Assembly (NCBI GenBank): GCA_002375205.1
Contig: DFLL01000033.1
Location: 1 to 45,439, forward strand
DNA length: 45,439 nt
Direction of reading: 5' to 3'
Source of the DNA: Caryophanales bacterium UBA3620
Lineage (GTDB): Bacteria > Bacillota_I > Bacilli_A > RF39 > UBA660
Shown here: positions 1 to 9,247 of the stretch, piece after piece
Position numbering within the stretch: the stretch's first letter is position 1
Layout: each line of letters begins with the position of its first letter
Made by a program: the position numbers and the translations under genes
The notes under the pieces: model-generated
What the model saw: only the letters and a program-made list of their open reading frames with translations
Databases searched by the model: none
What the model was told of the DNA's origin: nothing

Positions 1-49
1 GTCTACTTTTACTTTATCACTTCATTAATTAAAATAATAGTCTCACTTT

Positions 50-2002
50 TTAATGATTAAATCTTTTCTTTAGATATAAAGATGTATAAATAATTAGAGC
101 AGTTGCTGCTAAAGTAACAATAATATAAGTAATTACACTATCCAATGTTTTAGGAGGTACAACTTCCTCTTTAACTTCAGTAGTATTTTTTCCTTTTTCA
201 ACATCTTCATAAGCTAAAGCATATGTCGAGAATTTATCAGATTTAAAAGTTACAGTACCATTATCATTTACAGTAACATTATCAATTATAGTAACTTTTC
301 CGTCATGAATCCTAATAACATAATATTCTCTGGTAAATCCTTCCTTAACAGCGGTTAATTCAGGTAATTCAAGAGTAATTTCTAATTCTTTATTAGTTTC
401 AGTTACATTTCCAAGAACTGTATCACCATTTTTTACTAAAACATCAATATTATAGTAACCAGCAATAATACCATTCTTAATCACTGCCTTAGAAACTTTT
501 TCCTCTTCAGTTAAGTCATCAACATTTACTTCATCTATAGTCAAATCAAAAGTAATTCCATCTGTAGACTGAAGCGATTTTATCTTTTCAAGTGTTTCCT
601 GATCAATACCTTTTACTTCAGAAGCATTTCCTTCTATTACATTTGATATATCATCTAATAAATCTTTTGATACATCATCAAGTCCATTAACTTTAGCAGA
701 AGTAACAACAACTCCAAAACTAGTTCCATTTCTAGTACCTAAATTAGCAAAAACATATGAAGAACCAGCTTTTACACCAGTAATAATATTCTTTTCAATT
801 TTTAAAACACCATCATCAGCAATTTCATAACGAGCATATCCTGTTAACTCTGGAAGAGTATAAGTTTCACCTACATTAATATAAATAGTTTCTTCTGGTA
901 AATCAGGCATTTCAACAGTTTTATCTACAACAAACTTACCATCCTCTGTTTCGAATACACTATAACCATTAGCAACATATTCAGTAACATCAGAACTATA
1001 TGTTCCTCCTGTTATAAATGAACTTACATCTTCTGAATAAACAGCATTAGCACCAGTAGCATTAAATGTTCCTCCTGTTACTTTAATAGTAACTTTAGCA
1101 ATATCTTCAGCACTGTTATTTTGTGGGTTAGACTCATATAATGCCGTATTACCACCAATTGATGTCACACTACCACCTGATATTGTTACGTTAATATCAT
1201 CTAAAGTAGTATGCTGAGCTATTGCGATACCAGCATTACTTGTTGTAGAACCATTTCCATTTGGTGTTGATGATGTTTCACTTTCAGAACCACCTTGAAT
1301 AGTACCACCGGTAACATCCAAACTACCTCCACGTATTTCAATACCAGTTTCCTTACCAATTATTGTTCCCCCAGTAATCTTTGTTACACCATCATATGAT
1401 GGAGCATAAATTCCAACTGCATCAGATTTTAATATTCCACCATTAACAGTAATTTTTGCACTATCTTCAGAATAACTTTCTGAATGTGAACCATTAGAAG
1501 CAATTGCCATTATTTTAGATTCGATAGTACCTCCATTAATAATTACGCTACTATCCTTAGTAACAAAAATACCATATGATGCCCCGGTAATAGTACCACC
1601 ATTCATAATAAATGTTCCAGCACCGGCACCACTTGAAACTGCACCTACTTGTACGGCATTAACATCATATTTTTTTCCATTATTTTCATATGAAGCATTA
1701 CTCCTAATAGTACCATTTTCTAATGTAACACTTCCTTCCCTATAAACCCATATAGCAGTTGCATTACCACCATCAATTATACCATTACCTGTTATTGTTA
1801 CATTTCCAAAAACATGAACAGTACCATTAATAGTATGGCCATTTAAATCAATTATAACATTTCCCTTAACAACTATTGTTGGGTCAGTTACATCTTCTGT
1901 TAATTTCGTGTCTTCTGCATAATCAACTCTAGCATAAACACTAGGTACCATAAAAAAGGCCATCAAAATAGTACCAATAACATACTTAACTTTTCTTCTC
2001 AT
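50..2002 (-). CDS. Secreted, membrane-anchored beta-helix-like surface protein
   Basis: The 650-residue product starts with a signal peptide (MRRKVKYVIGTILMAFFMVPSVYA region, residues 1-24). About residues 40-345 are rich in short repeats of the type ITGGTI-G and INGGTI, the spacing expected of a right-handed parallel beta-helix. About residues 370-440 resemble a bacterial Ig-like segment. The C-terminus has PPKTLD, one membrane segment (about 620-640) and a KKR tail, which is the layout of a cell-wall sorting signal but with a non-LPXTG motif. It therefore probably sits on the cell surface as an adhesin or carbohydrate-interacting protein; no catalytic residues are recognised. It lies downstream of dnaJ but a terminator separates them, so it should be its own transcript. 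Function is inferred from architecture only. Confidence 0.7.
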   Translation of the reverse strand: MRRKVKYVIGTILMAFFMVPSVYARVDYAEDTKLTEDVTDPTIVVKGNVIIDLNGHTINGTVHVFGNVTITGNGIIDGGNATAIWVYREGSVTLENGTIRSNASYENNGKKYDVNAVQVGAVSSGAGAGTFIMNGGTITGASYGIFVTKDSSVIINGGTIESKIMAIASNGSHSESYSEDSAKITVNGGILKSDAVGIYAPSYDGVTKITGGTIIGKETGIEIRGGSLDVTGGTIQGGSESETSSTPNGNGSTTSNAGIAIAQHTTLDDINVTISGGSVTSIGGNTALYESNPQNNSAEDIAKVTIKVTGGTFNATGANAVYSEDVSSFITGGTYSSDVTEYVANGYSVFETEDGKFVVDKTVEMPDLPEETIYINVGETYTLPELTGYARYEIADDGVLKIEKNIITGVKAGSSYVFANLGTRNGTSFGVVVTSAKVNGLDDVSKDLLDDISNVIEGNASEVKGIDQETLEKIKSLQSTDGITFDLTIDEVNVDDLTEEEKVSKAVIKNGIIAGYYNIDVLVKNGDTVLGNVTETNKELEITLELPELTAVKEGFTREYYVIRIHDGKVTIIDNVTVNDNGTVTFKSDKFSTYALAYEDVEKGKNTTEVKEEVVPPKTLDSVITYIIVTLAATALIIYTSLYLKKRFNH

Positions 2003-2092
2003 TTTTTTCTCCTTCCCTTTTTAATAGATTTCTCTATTCTTAATATAAAGATAACAAAAAAAACAAAAAAATTCAAGTATTTTGTCAAAGAA

Positions 2093-2121
2093 AAAAATAC
2101 TAATATTTTTTTAGTATTTTT
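2093..2121 (-). terminator. Rho-independent terminator after dnaJ
   Basis: An 11-bp AT stem (2093-2103 with 2111-2121) and a 7-nt loop are followed on the minus strand by a run of T. The dnaJ stop codon lies inside the hairpin. It ends the heat-shock operon before the surface-protein gene. Confidence 0.75.
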
Positions 2122-3221
2122 TCATAGTCTTTAAATTCACTATCACTATCTAAATCAGTATCAGATAACTCTTTAAATAATTCTTTTTGCTTTCTATTTA
2201 GTTTACTAGGAATAATGACATTAATAATAACATACATATCCCCTTTTCTACTGTTAATATCCGAATCAATTCCTTTACCTTTAAGTCTAAGTCTTGTATT
2301 ATTTTTAGTGCCTTCAGGAATAGTTAGTTCAACATTTCCATTAATCGTAGGAACCATTTTTTTACATCCAAGTACTGCTTCTGTGATAGTAATAGGAATT
2401 ACCGCATATATATCATTTCCATCTCTTTGAAAAAATTCATCATCTTTAACAGAAAATTCGATATAAAGGTCTCCTGGATAACCACCATTAGTACCAGCTT
2501 CACCCTTACCAGCAAGCCTTATTCTATTACCAGTATCTACTCCTTTAGGAATAGTGACAGTAAGAGTTTTATTTTTTACCTCTCTACCACTTCCATGACA
2601 CTTTGTGCATGTTTTATCAAAAGATGTACCAGTACCTCCACAAGTAGGGCAAGTTGTTCTCGATATAAAAGAACCAAATAAAGAAGCCTGCTGTCTAGTA
2701 ACAGTACCAGAACCCTTACAATCAGAACAAGTATGACTACCAAATCCACCTTTACCATCGCATTCTGAACATTCGTCTTCCACATCTACCTTAATATCTC
2801 TCTTTGTACCATGAACAGCTTCATCAAAAGATATTGTCATTCTATAGAGTAAGTCTGATCCATCTTGCCTTCTACTTGCTCCCCTGCTAGAATAACTTCC
2901 TCCATTATGAAATCCAAAGTTTTTAAGTACTTCACTTAAGATATCATCCATACTACCAAAATCAAAGCCTTCATAACCAGAGAAACCACCCTGACTATTA
3001 GTAAATGCTGCATGTCCAAATTGATCATATTGTTTTCTTTTATTCTCATCAGATAATACTGCATAAGCTTCTTGTGCTTCTTTAAACTTTTCTGCAGCAT
3101 TTTCTTCCTTAGAAACGTCCGGATGATACTTTTTAGCAAGTTTTCTAAACGCCGACTTAATCTCATCCTGACTAGCAGTCTTAGAAACTCCTAAAACCTC
3201 ATAATAATCTCTCTTATTCAT
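2100..3221 (-). CDS. dnaJ: Chaperone protein DnaJ (Hsp40)
   Basis: Co-chaperone that delivers unfolded clients to DnaK and stimulates its ATPase, in the cytoplasm. The 373 residues have the full type I layout: J domain at 1-70 with the HPD motif (YHPDVS), a Gly/Phe-rich linker, a zinc-binding domain with four CxxCxGxG-type repeats ([32 protein letters not shown]) at about 150-215, then the C-terminal substrate-binding beta domains. Length is normal for the family. It is the last gene of hrcA-grpE-(small ORF)-dnaK-dnaJ, 50 nt behind dnaK, and so under the CIRCE-like operators upstream of hrcA. Confidence 0.98.
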   Translation of the reverse strand: MNKRDYYEVLGVSKTASQDEIKSAFRKLAKKYHPDVSKEENAAEKFKEAQEAYAVLSDENKRKQYDQFGHAAFTNSQGGFSGYEGFDFGSMDDILSEVLKNFGFHNGGSYSSRGASRRQDGSDLLYRMTISFDEAVHGTKRDIKVDVEDECSECDGKGGFGSHTCSDCKGSGTVTRQQASLFGSFISRTTCPTCGGTGTSFDKTCTKCHGSGREVKNKTLTVTIPKGVDTGNRIRLAGKGEAGTNGGYPGDLYIEFSVKDDEFFQRDGNDIYAVIPITITEAVLGCKKMVPTINGNVELTIPEGTKNNTRLRLKGKGIDSDINSRKGDMYVIINVIIPSKLNRKQKELFKELSDTDLDSDSEFKDYEKILKKY

Positions 3222-3271
3222 AATATCTCCTATTACAAGATAGAAGTTCTAGTCTCCTAGAACTCTCTATC

Positions 3272-5125
<1,854 letters not shown>

Positions 5126-5130
5126 CTATT

Positions 5131-5364
5131 TTAATCTTTATCATCAAATTCATGTATAACCTTCATTTTTTTCTTCTTATTCGTACTTCTTTCTACATTA
5201 ACATTATTCTTATATTTATCTTTCTTAATTGAAATATAAATAAAGATAGCAAGTAAACCTACTAGTATTACAGGTAATACCCATATAACAAATCTAATAG
5301 CTAAATACGATAAGATAATTGCAATAGCAATATATAATATTTCTTTAATTAACTCTTTATTCAT
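5131..5364 (-). CDS. Small membrane protein inside the heat-shock operon
   Basis: A 77-residue protein with a hydrophobic stretch at about residues 8-47 (one long or two short membrane helices), followed by a basic, Lys-rich cytoplasmic tail ending EFDDKD. Its start overlaps the 3' end of grpE by a few bases and it ends about 20 nt before dnaK, so it should be cotranscribed and translationally coupled with the chaperone genes. I recognise no family. Position and overlap support a real gene rather than a chance ORF; a membrane-associated role during heat stress is only an inference. Confidence 0.65.
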   Translation of the reverse strand: MNKELIKEILYIAIAIILSYLAIRFVIWVLPVILVGLLAIFIYISIKKDKYKNNVNVERSTNKKKKMKVIHEFDDKD

Positions 5365-5983
5365 TAACCTTTACCATCGCTGCTCTTAGAACTCTATCCT
5401 TGTACATATAACCTTTTTGAAGTACTTCAGTTACAGTTCCAGACTTAACGCCCTCTTTCTTATCCATAGCAACAGCATTATGAACACTAGGATCAAATTC
5501 TTTACCTAAAGCATCAATTTCTTTAACATCAAACTTAAATAGTAGTTCTTGTATTTGTTTGTGCATTAGTTTAAACCCTTCAAGAAACTTTGATACTTCA
5601 TCATTAGGATTATCATCATCCATACCTATCGCTCTTTCAAAATTATCAAGTATTGGTAAGAAACCTTTTAAAATATCTTCTTCAGCATACTTTATAATTC
5701 TATCAGTCTCTTCATCTTTTCTCTTCTTATAATTAATAAGTTCAGCTTGACTTCTAAGAAGAGCCTCTTCTAAATCTTTAATTCTCTTTCCTAATAATTC
5801 TCTTTCATCATCTATATTAGATTCTTCATGACAAGAACATCCTTCTGAGCAGTTACATTCTTCCCCACACTCGCAAGAATCTCCGCAATTACACTCCTCA
5901 CCACAGGTGCACTCTTTACCTTCTGCACATCCACAATTTTCTTCTTTTATTTCTTCAACCTTTTTCTTCTTATCTTTACTCAT
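5357..5983 (-). CDS. grpE: GrpE nucleotide exchange factor with a Cys-rich N-terminal tail
   Basis: GrpE releases ADP from DnaK. The conserved part, from about residue 55 onward, has the long dimerising coiled coil (LLGKRIKDLEEALLRSQAEL) and the C-terminal beta domain with the signature FDPSVHNAVAMD and VTEVLQKGYMYKDRVLRAAMV. Residues about 18-52 are very unusual: 12 cysteines arranged as six CxC pairs separated mostly by acidic residues and Gly, a metallothionein-like pattern. The start ATG at 5983 is chosen because GGGAGG stands 5 nt upstream; another ATG lies directly before it. The gene overlaps the end of hrcA and the start of the small membrane-protein gene. Identity is certain; the role of the tail is unknown. 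Confidence 0.95.
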   Translation of the reverse strand: MSKDKKKKVEEIKEENCGCAEGKECTCGEECNCGDSCECGEECNCSEGCSCHEESNIDDERELLGKRIKDLEEALLRSQAELINYKKRKDEETDRIIKYAEEDILKGFLPILDNFERAIGMDDDNPNDEVSKFLEGFKLMHKQIQELLFKFDVKEIDALGKEFDPSVHNAVAMDKKEGVKSGTVTEVLQKGYMYKDRVLRAAMVKVNE

Positions 5984-6980
5984 CATTACCTCCCAGGTTA
6001 TTTTTTATATAATCAAGAAGTGCTACAACTCTACCATATTCCATCCTTTTAGGACCAATAATAGCAATTGTACCCTCTTCTCCATCAACATTATATTTTG
6101 TTTTAATAACAGATACATCATCCATAAGTTCTGTCTCACTGCCAACATAGATGTTAATACCATTATCTTCTTCTCTCATCTTCGAAATACTATCAGCATC
6201 CTCAAACTTACTAAGTATCTCTTTTACCTTATCAATGCTATTAAATTCCGGTTGTTTAAGCATATTCGTTCTACCACCAAAATAAGTATTATTATTTCTT
6301 TCTACCGTAAATTCATGAAATGCATCATAAAAAGTATTATATAAAGCTTCATACTGACTAACATAATCTCTTATTATTGGTTTAACTTCATACTCTAACT
6401 TTTCACTAACTTCATTAATCGGAGTACCTACGACTAATTTATTAATAAGTTCTACTGTTTTCTTAACATCTTCATTAGATACCCTATCAGGTAAGTTAAG
6501 TATCTTATGTTGAACAATACCTCTATCAGTAATTACAATAGATAATACTCTATTATCTTCTAGTGGTACTACTTCTACTTTCTTAAGTCTATTTTCCTTA
6601 GATGAACTACCTAACACAATAGCGGTATAATTAGTAATCTCACTAACTATCTCAATACTCTTCTTAATCGTATCATTAAGATCTAACGAATTATTCTTAA
6701 ATATCGTTTGAAGTTTAAGCATATCTTCTCCCGTCATATCTTTCGGAGCCATTAAGTTATCAACATAATACTTATAACCTTCTTCACTAGGTATTCTACC
6801 TGATGCAAAATGATTCTTCTCTAGAAAATGTAATTCTTCTAGTCTAACCATTTCATTTCTAATTGTTGCAGAAGAACACTTAAGTTTCTTACAAATATGA
6901 TTAGAACTAACAGGTTTAGCACTCTTAATATACTCTTCAACTATTTCTTTCAGTATTTCTTTCTGTCTATTAGTTATCAA
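5976..6980 (-). CDS. hrcA: Heat-inducible transcription repressor HrcA
   Basis: Represses chaperone genes by binding CIRCE operators. The N-terminal winged helix begins MITNRQKEILKEIVEEYIKS and includes the recognition region KLKCSSATIRNEMVRLEEL; the GAF-like and dimerisation parts follow, with the C-terminal signature IAIIGPKRMEYGRVVALLDYI. The longest frame starts at 7001, but that TTG lies inside the operator. The TTG at 6980 gives the usual HrcA N-terminus (ITNRQ) and has AAGGAAGTGA just upstream, so I place the start there. First gene of the operon and presumably autoregulated through two CIRCE-like sites in its own promoter. Confidence 0.95.
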   Translation of the reverse strand: MITNRQKEILKEIVEEYIKSAKPVSSNHICKKLKCSSATIRNEMVRLEELHFLEKNHFASGRIPSEEGYKYYVDNLMAPKDMTGEDMLKLQTIFKNNSLDLNDTIKKSIEIVSEITNYTAIVLGSSSKENRLKKVEVVPLEDNRVLSIVITDRGIVQHKILNLPDRVSNEDVKKTVELINKLVVGTPINEVSEKLEYEVKPIIRDYVSQYEALYNTFYDAFHEFTVERNNNTYFGGRTNMLKQPEFNSIDKVKEILSKFEDADSISKMREEDNGINIYVGSETELMDDVSVIKTKYNVDGEEGTIAIIGPKRMEYGRVVALLDYIKNNLGGNDE

Positions 6981-6994
6981 AGAAATCACTTCCT

Positions 6995-7021
6995 TTAGCA
7001 ATTATTTTCTTTCATTGCTAA
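6995..7021 (-). promoter_or_regulatory. CIRCE-like HrcA operator, downstream copy
   Basis: A 9-9-9 inverted repeat: TTAGCAATG, 9 nt, AATTGCTAA on the minus strand. Known CIRCE is TTAGCACTC-N9-GAGTGCTAA, so the outer TTAGCA/TGCTAA and the spacing are kept while the inner bases differ. It lies between the -10 box and the hrcA start, covering the expected transcription start. Confidence 0.85.
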
Positions 7022-7025
7022 TATC

Positions 7026-7054
7026 ATTATATTACTATTAATTAGCAATGTCAA
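7026..7054 (-). promoter_or_regulatory. Sigma-A-type promoter of hrcA-grpE-dnaK-dnaJ
   Basis: On the minus strand, TTGACA (7049-7054) is followed after exactly 17 nt by TATAAT (7026-7031), both perfect consensus hexamers. The -35 box lies within the upstream CIRCE-like operator, and the other operator begins just after the -10 box. Confidence 0.9.
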
Positions 7055-7068
7055 CACTTTATTGCTAA
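7042..7068 (-). promoter_or_regulatory. CIRCE-like HrcA operator, upstream copy
   Basis: A second 9-9-9 inverted repeat with the same outer TTAGCA/TGCTAA (TTAGCAATA, 9 nt, CATTGCTAA on the minus strand). It contains the -35 hexamer. Two CIRCE copies before hrcA are known in other Firmicutes. Confidence 0.85.
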
Positions 7069-7100
7069 TTTTCTTTAAAAAATATTTTCTAGATTATATT

Positions 7101-7165
7101 TAACCGCTTCGCTAACGGATTAACGGGGTTAATCCGCGGAAAACTTCTACTAGAAGAATCCATTA
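7101..7165. repeat. Dispersed hairpin repeat, copy 1
   Basis: Begins TAACCGCTTCGCT, then a hairpin with 9-bp arms (CGGATTAAC / GTTAATCCG, 7116-7136, loop GGG), then ACTTCTACTAGAAGAAT. A diverged copy with the same order of parts lies at 31978-32035. It sits between the DUF1016 genes and the hrcA promoter. GCTTCGC (GCGAAGC on the other strand) is itself a sequence known to form a very stable mini-hairpin. Confidence 0.7.
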
Positions 7166-7175
7166 ATTAATTCTC

Positions 7176-8093
7176 CTATACCAGTATATATTCCTTACTT
7201 AATATTCTAGGATCACTTGAGTACTCCATAATATATTTATTATTTTTCTTAGAAACAATAATACCTATTGTTTTATTTTGATTAATAGTTTTAAGATTAT
7301 TATCTATATAATTCATATATACTTCCAATTGCCCTATATATTCTTTTCTTAGTTCTGTTACCTTAAGTTCCACTACTACAAATGCATTATAAATATAATT
7401 ATATAAGAGTATATCAATATAGTTATAAGAGTTTCCCATCTTTATTTTATATTCATTACCAATATAACAAAAACCATTCCGAAGTTCTTTTAAAAAATTA
7501 TCCATATCTTCTAATATTAATTTTTGTAGTACCTTTTCTTTTACTACTTCTATATTATTAGGATTATGTATAATAATAGGATTTTTAATAAAATCTTCAA
7601 TTTTATTTTCTTCTTTAGAAATTAATTTCTTCTTAGTATCAATAGGTAATCTTTCGTATTCTTTATTTTTAATAATATCTTGTAATTGTCTTTTAGAAAG
7701 ATTTCTATTTATAATTTGATTAATATAATAATTTATTTTATTGTCATCATTTATAGATAATAAAATACAATAATGTGACCAGGACATTTGGGCAACCACC
7801 GGTTGCCCTTTTTGAAAAAGATAAAATTTTCTCATATATTTTAAAGAACGAGTAGAATATCCACTTCCAAATTCAACAGTTAATTTTCTAGAATACTCCT
7901 TTATTAAATAATTACCATATTTAGCTCTATCTTCTCCACCCTGAGCCTCAATTAAAAGTTTACCAACATTATAATAAGTATCTAAATCACTTTTATTTTT
8001 ACTATAATCTTTTACCTTTTTATTTATTTCATTATTTATTAATTCATTTTTTATTTCTTCATAATATTTAATTTTGCTATCCTCAAATTTCAT
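7176..8093 (-). CDS. DUF1016/YhcG-type PDDEXK nuclease, copy A
   Basis: A 305-residue member of the DUF1016 (YhcG) family: an N-terminal helical DNA-binding-like domain carrying the conserved SWSHY motif at about 104-108, and a C-terminal PDDEXK nuclease-like domain with the expected Asp (YIDILLY) and Glu-x-Lys (VVELKV). Residues 1-45 and about 150-305 are almost identical to the next gene upstream (8143-9051), while about 46-150 differ strongly. The DNA for residues 96-102 is a palindrome (7790-7808) centred on the first base of the Val99 codon. Family members are linked to toxin, defence or mobile-element functions; the exact role here is not known. It has no partner methylase or antitoxin next to it. 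Confidence 0.85.
   Translation of the reverse strand: MKFEDSKIKYYEEIKNELINNEINKKVKDYSKNKSDLDTYYNVGKLLIEAQGGEDRAKYGNYLIKEYSRKLTVEFGSGYSTRSLKYMRKFYLFQKGQPVVAQMSWSHYCILLSINDDNKINYYINQIINRNLSKRQLQDIIKNKEYERLPIDTKKKLISKEENKIEDFIKNPIIIHNPNNIEVVKEKVLQKLILEDMDNFLKELRNGFCYIGNEYKIKMGNSYNYIDILLYNYIYNAFVVVELKVTELRKEYIGQLEVYMNYIDNNLKTINQNKTIGIIVSKKNNKYIMEYSSDPRILSKEYILV
7790..7808. repeat. In-frame palindrome in DUF1016 copy A
   Basis: GGGCAACC, 3 nt, GGTTGCCC: 8-bp GC-rich arms in a very AT-rich gene. The centre (7799) is the first base of the Val99 GTG codon, five residues before the SWSHY motif. Arm sequence is unrelated to those in copies B and C, but the register is identical. Confidence 0.9.
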
Positions 8094-8142
8094 GTTTTTA
8101 TTACCTACTTTCTTTACATTTATTAATTCAAGTATTATTCTT

Positions 8143-9051
8143 CTACACTAGTATATATTCCTTACTTAATATTCTAGGATCACTTGAGTACTCCATAATA
8201 TATTTATTATTTTTCTTAGAAACAATAATGCCTATTGTTTTATTTTGATTAATAGTTTTAAGATTATTGTCTATATAATTCATATATACTTCCAATTGCC
8301 CTATATATTCTTTTCTTAGTTCTGTTACCTTAAGTTCCACTACTACAAATGCATTATAAATATAATTATATAAGAGTATATCAATATAGTTATAAGAGTT
8401 TCCCATCTTTATTTTATATTCATTACCAATATAACAAAAACCATTCCCAAGTTCTTTTAAAAAATTATCCATATCTTCTAATATTAATTTTTGTAATACT
8501 TTTTCTTTTAATACTTCTATATTACTAGGATTATGTATAATAATAGGATTTTTAATAAAATCTTCAATTTTATTTTCTTCTTTATTAACTAATTTCTTCT
8601 TAGTATCAATAGGTAATCTTTCATATTCATTACTTTTAATTTTAGTTCTTAACTCTCTAACTGATAAATTAAGTTCTTCAGTAACCTTTATATAATATTT
8701 AATTTTATTAATGTCATTTATAGATAATAACTCTGTATAATGACTCCATGACAAACTGGTCGACACTGTCGACCAGTTTTCAGAAAAGACATAATAGAAT
8801 TGTCTAATTCTTCTCAAAGTTCTTTCGTCGTATTTTTGGCCAATCTCTTTTTTCAATCTATTAGAATATTCTTTAATTATTCCTTCGCCATAATGTTTAC
8901 CAGCCTCTGCAAGTTTCTTTCCTACATTATAATAAGTATCTAAATCACTTTTATTTTTACTATAATCTTTTACCTTTTTCTTTATTTCATTATTTATTAA
9001 TTCATTTTTTATTTCTTCATAATATTTAATTTTGTTATCTTTATATTCCAT
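8143..9051 (-). CDS. DUF1016/YhcG-type PDDEXK nuclease, copy B
   Basis: A 302-residue DUF1016 protein, tandem paralogue of the gene at 7176-8093. It has the same C-terminal nuclease-like domain (Asp in YIDILLY, Glu-x-Lys in VVELKV) and the SWSHY motif at about 101-105. The central part, about residues 46-150, is clearly different from copy A, while the ends are almost identical at protein and DNA level, which suggests cassette exchange or gene conversion. Residues 91-100 (ENWSTVSTSL) are encoded by a 27-nt palindrome (8753-8779) centred on the first base of the Val96 codon. An AT-rich promoter and leader like that of radC lie about 100 nt upstream. Biochemical role unknown. Confidence 0.85.
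   Translation of the reverse strand: MEYKDNKIKYYEEIKNELINNEIKKKVKDYSKNKSDLDTYYNVGKKLAEAGKHYGEGIIKEYSNRLKKEIGQKYDERTLRRIRQFYYVFSENWSTVSTSLSWSHYTELLSINDINKIKYYIKVTEELNLSVRELRTKIKSNEYERLPIDTKKKLVNKEENKIEDFIKNPIIIHNPSNIEVLKEKVLQKLILEDMDNFLKELGNGFCYIGNEYKIKMGNSYNYIDILLYNYIYNAFVVVELKVTELRKEYIGQLEVYMNYIDNNLKTINQNKTIGIIVSKKNNKYIMEYSSDPRILSKEYILV
8753..8779. repeat. In-frame palindrome in DUF1016 copy B
   Basis: 13-bp perfect arms around a single central base: AAACTGGTCGACA, c, TGTCGACCAGTTT. Centre 8766 is the first base of the Val96 GTG codon. It matches the position of the copy A palindrome but shares no arm sequence with it. Confidence 0.95.
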
Positions 9052-9129
9052 GTTTTTTATTACCTACTTTCTTTACATCTATTAATCCAAATATTATTCT
9101 TTGCAAAATAAAATCACCCCATAAAAAAA

Positions 9130-9170
9130 GAAGCATTAATTGCTCCTCTATCTCCTCTATAATATATATA
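9130..9170 (-). promoter_or_regulatory. Promoter and leader upstream of DUF1016 copy B, shared with radC
   Basis: On the minus strand TTGTATATATATTATAGAG is followed by a short hairpin (AGCA-5 nt-TGCT, 9132-9144) and a run of seven T. The same order, with closely similar sequence, stands before radC at 38633-38675. The hairpin plus T-run could act as a weak attenuator. No clear -35 box. Confidence 0.45.
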
Positions 9171-9212
9171 CAAGATTTATTTTAAAAATTATAAAATTTT
9201 AACAAATTTCTT

Positions 9213-9242
9213 AAAAAAAGAATAGACCCATATAGGATCTAT
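9213..9242 (-). terminator. Terminator after the VWA adhesin gene
   Basis: Stem ATAGACCC/GGATCTAT (9222-9229 and 9235-9242, one mismatch) with a 5-nt loop. It is followed on the minus strand by TTCTTTTTTT. Confidence 0.75.
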
Positions 9243-9247
9243 CCTAA

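Larger units (their letters stand above)
7176..9108 (-). repeat. Tandem duplication of the DUF1016 gene with its 5' flank
   Basis: Two units of about 960 nt in direct orientation. Not only the coding ends but also the roughly 50 nt upstream of each start (8094-8142 and 9052-9108, both with TTACCTACTTTCTTTACAT on the plus strand) are shared. Only the middle of each gene differs. This indicates duplication followed by replacement of the central segment. Confidence 0.85.

Noticed and set aside
7790..7808. DUF1016 palindromes as transcription terminators
   Set aside because: They lie deep inside coding sequence, have no T-run on the coding strand, and are in register with a codon.
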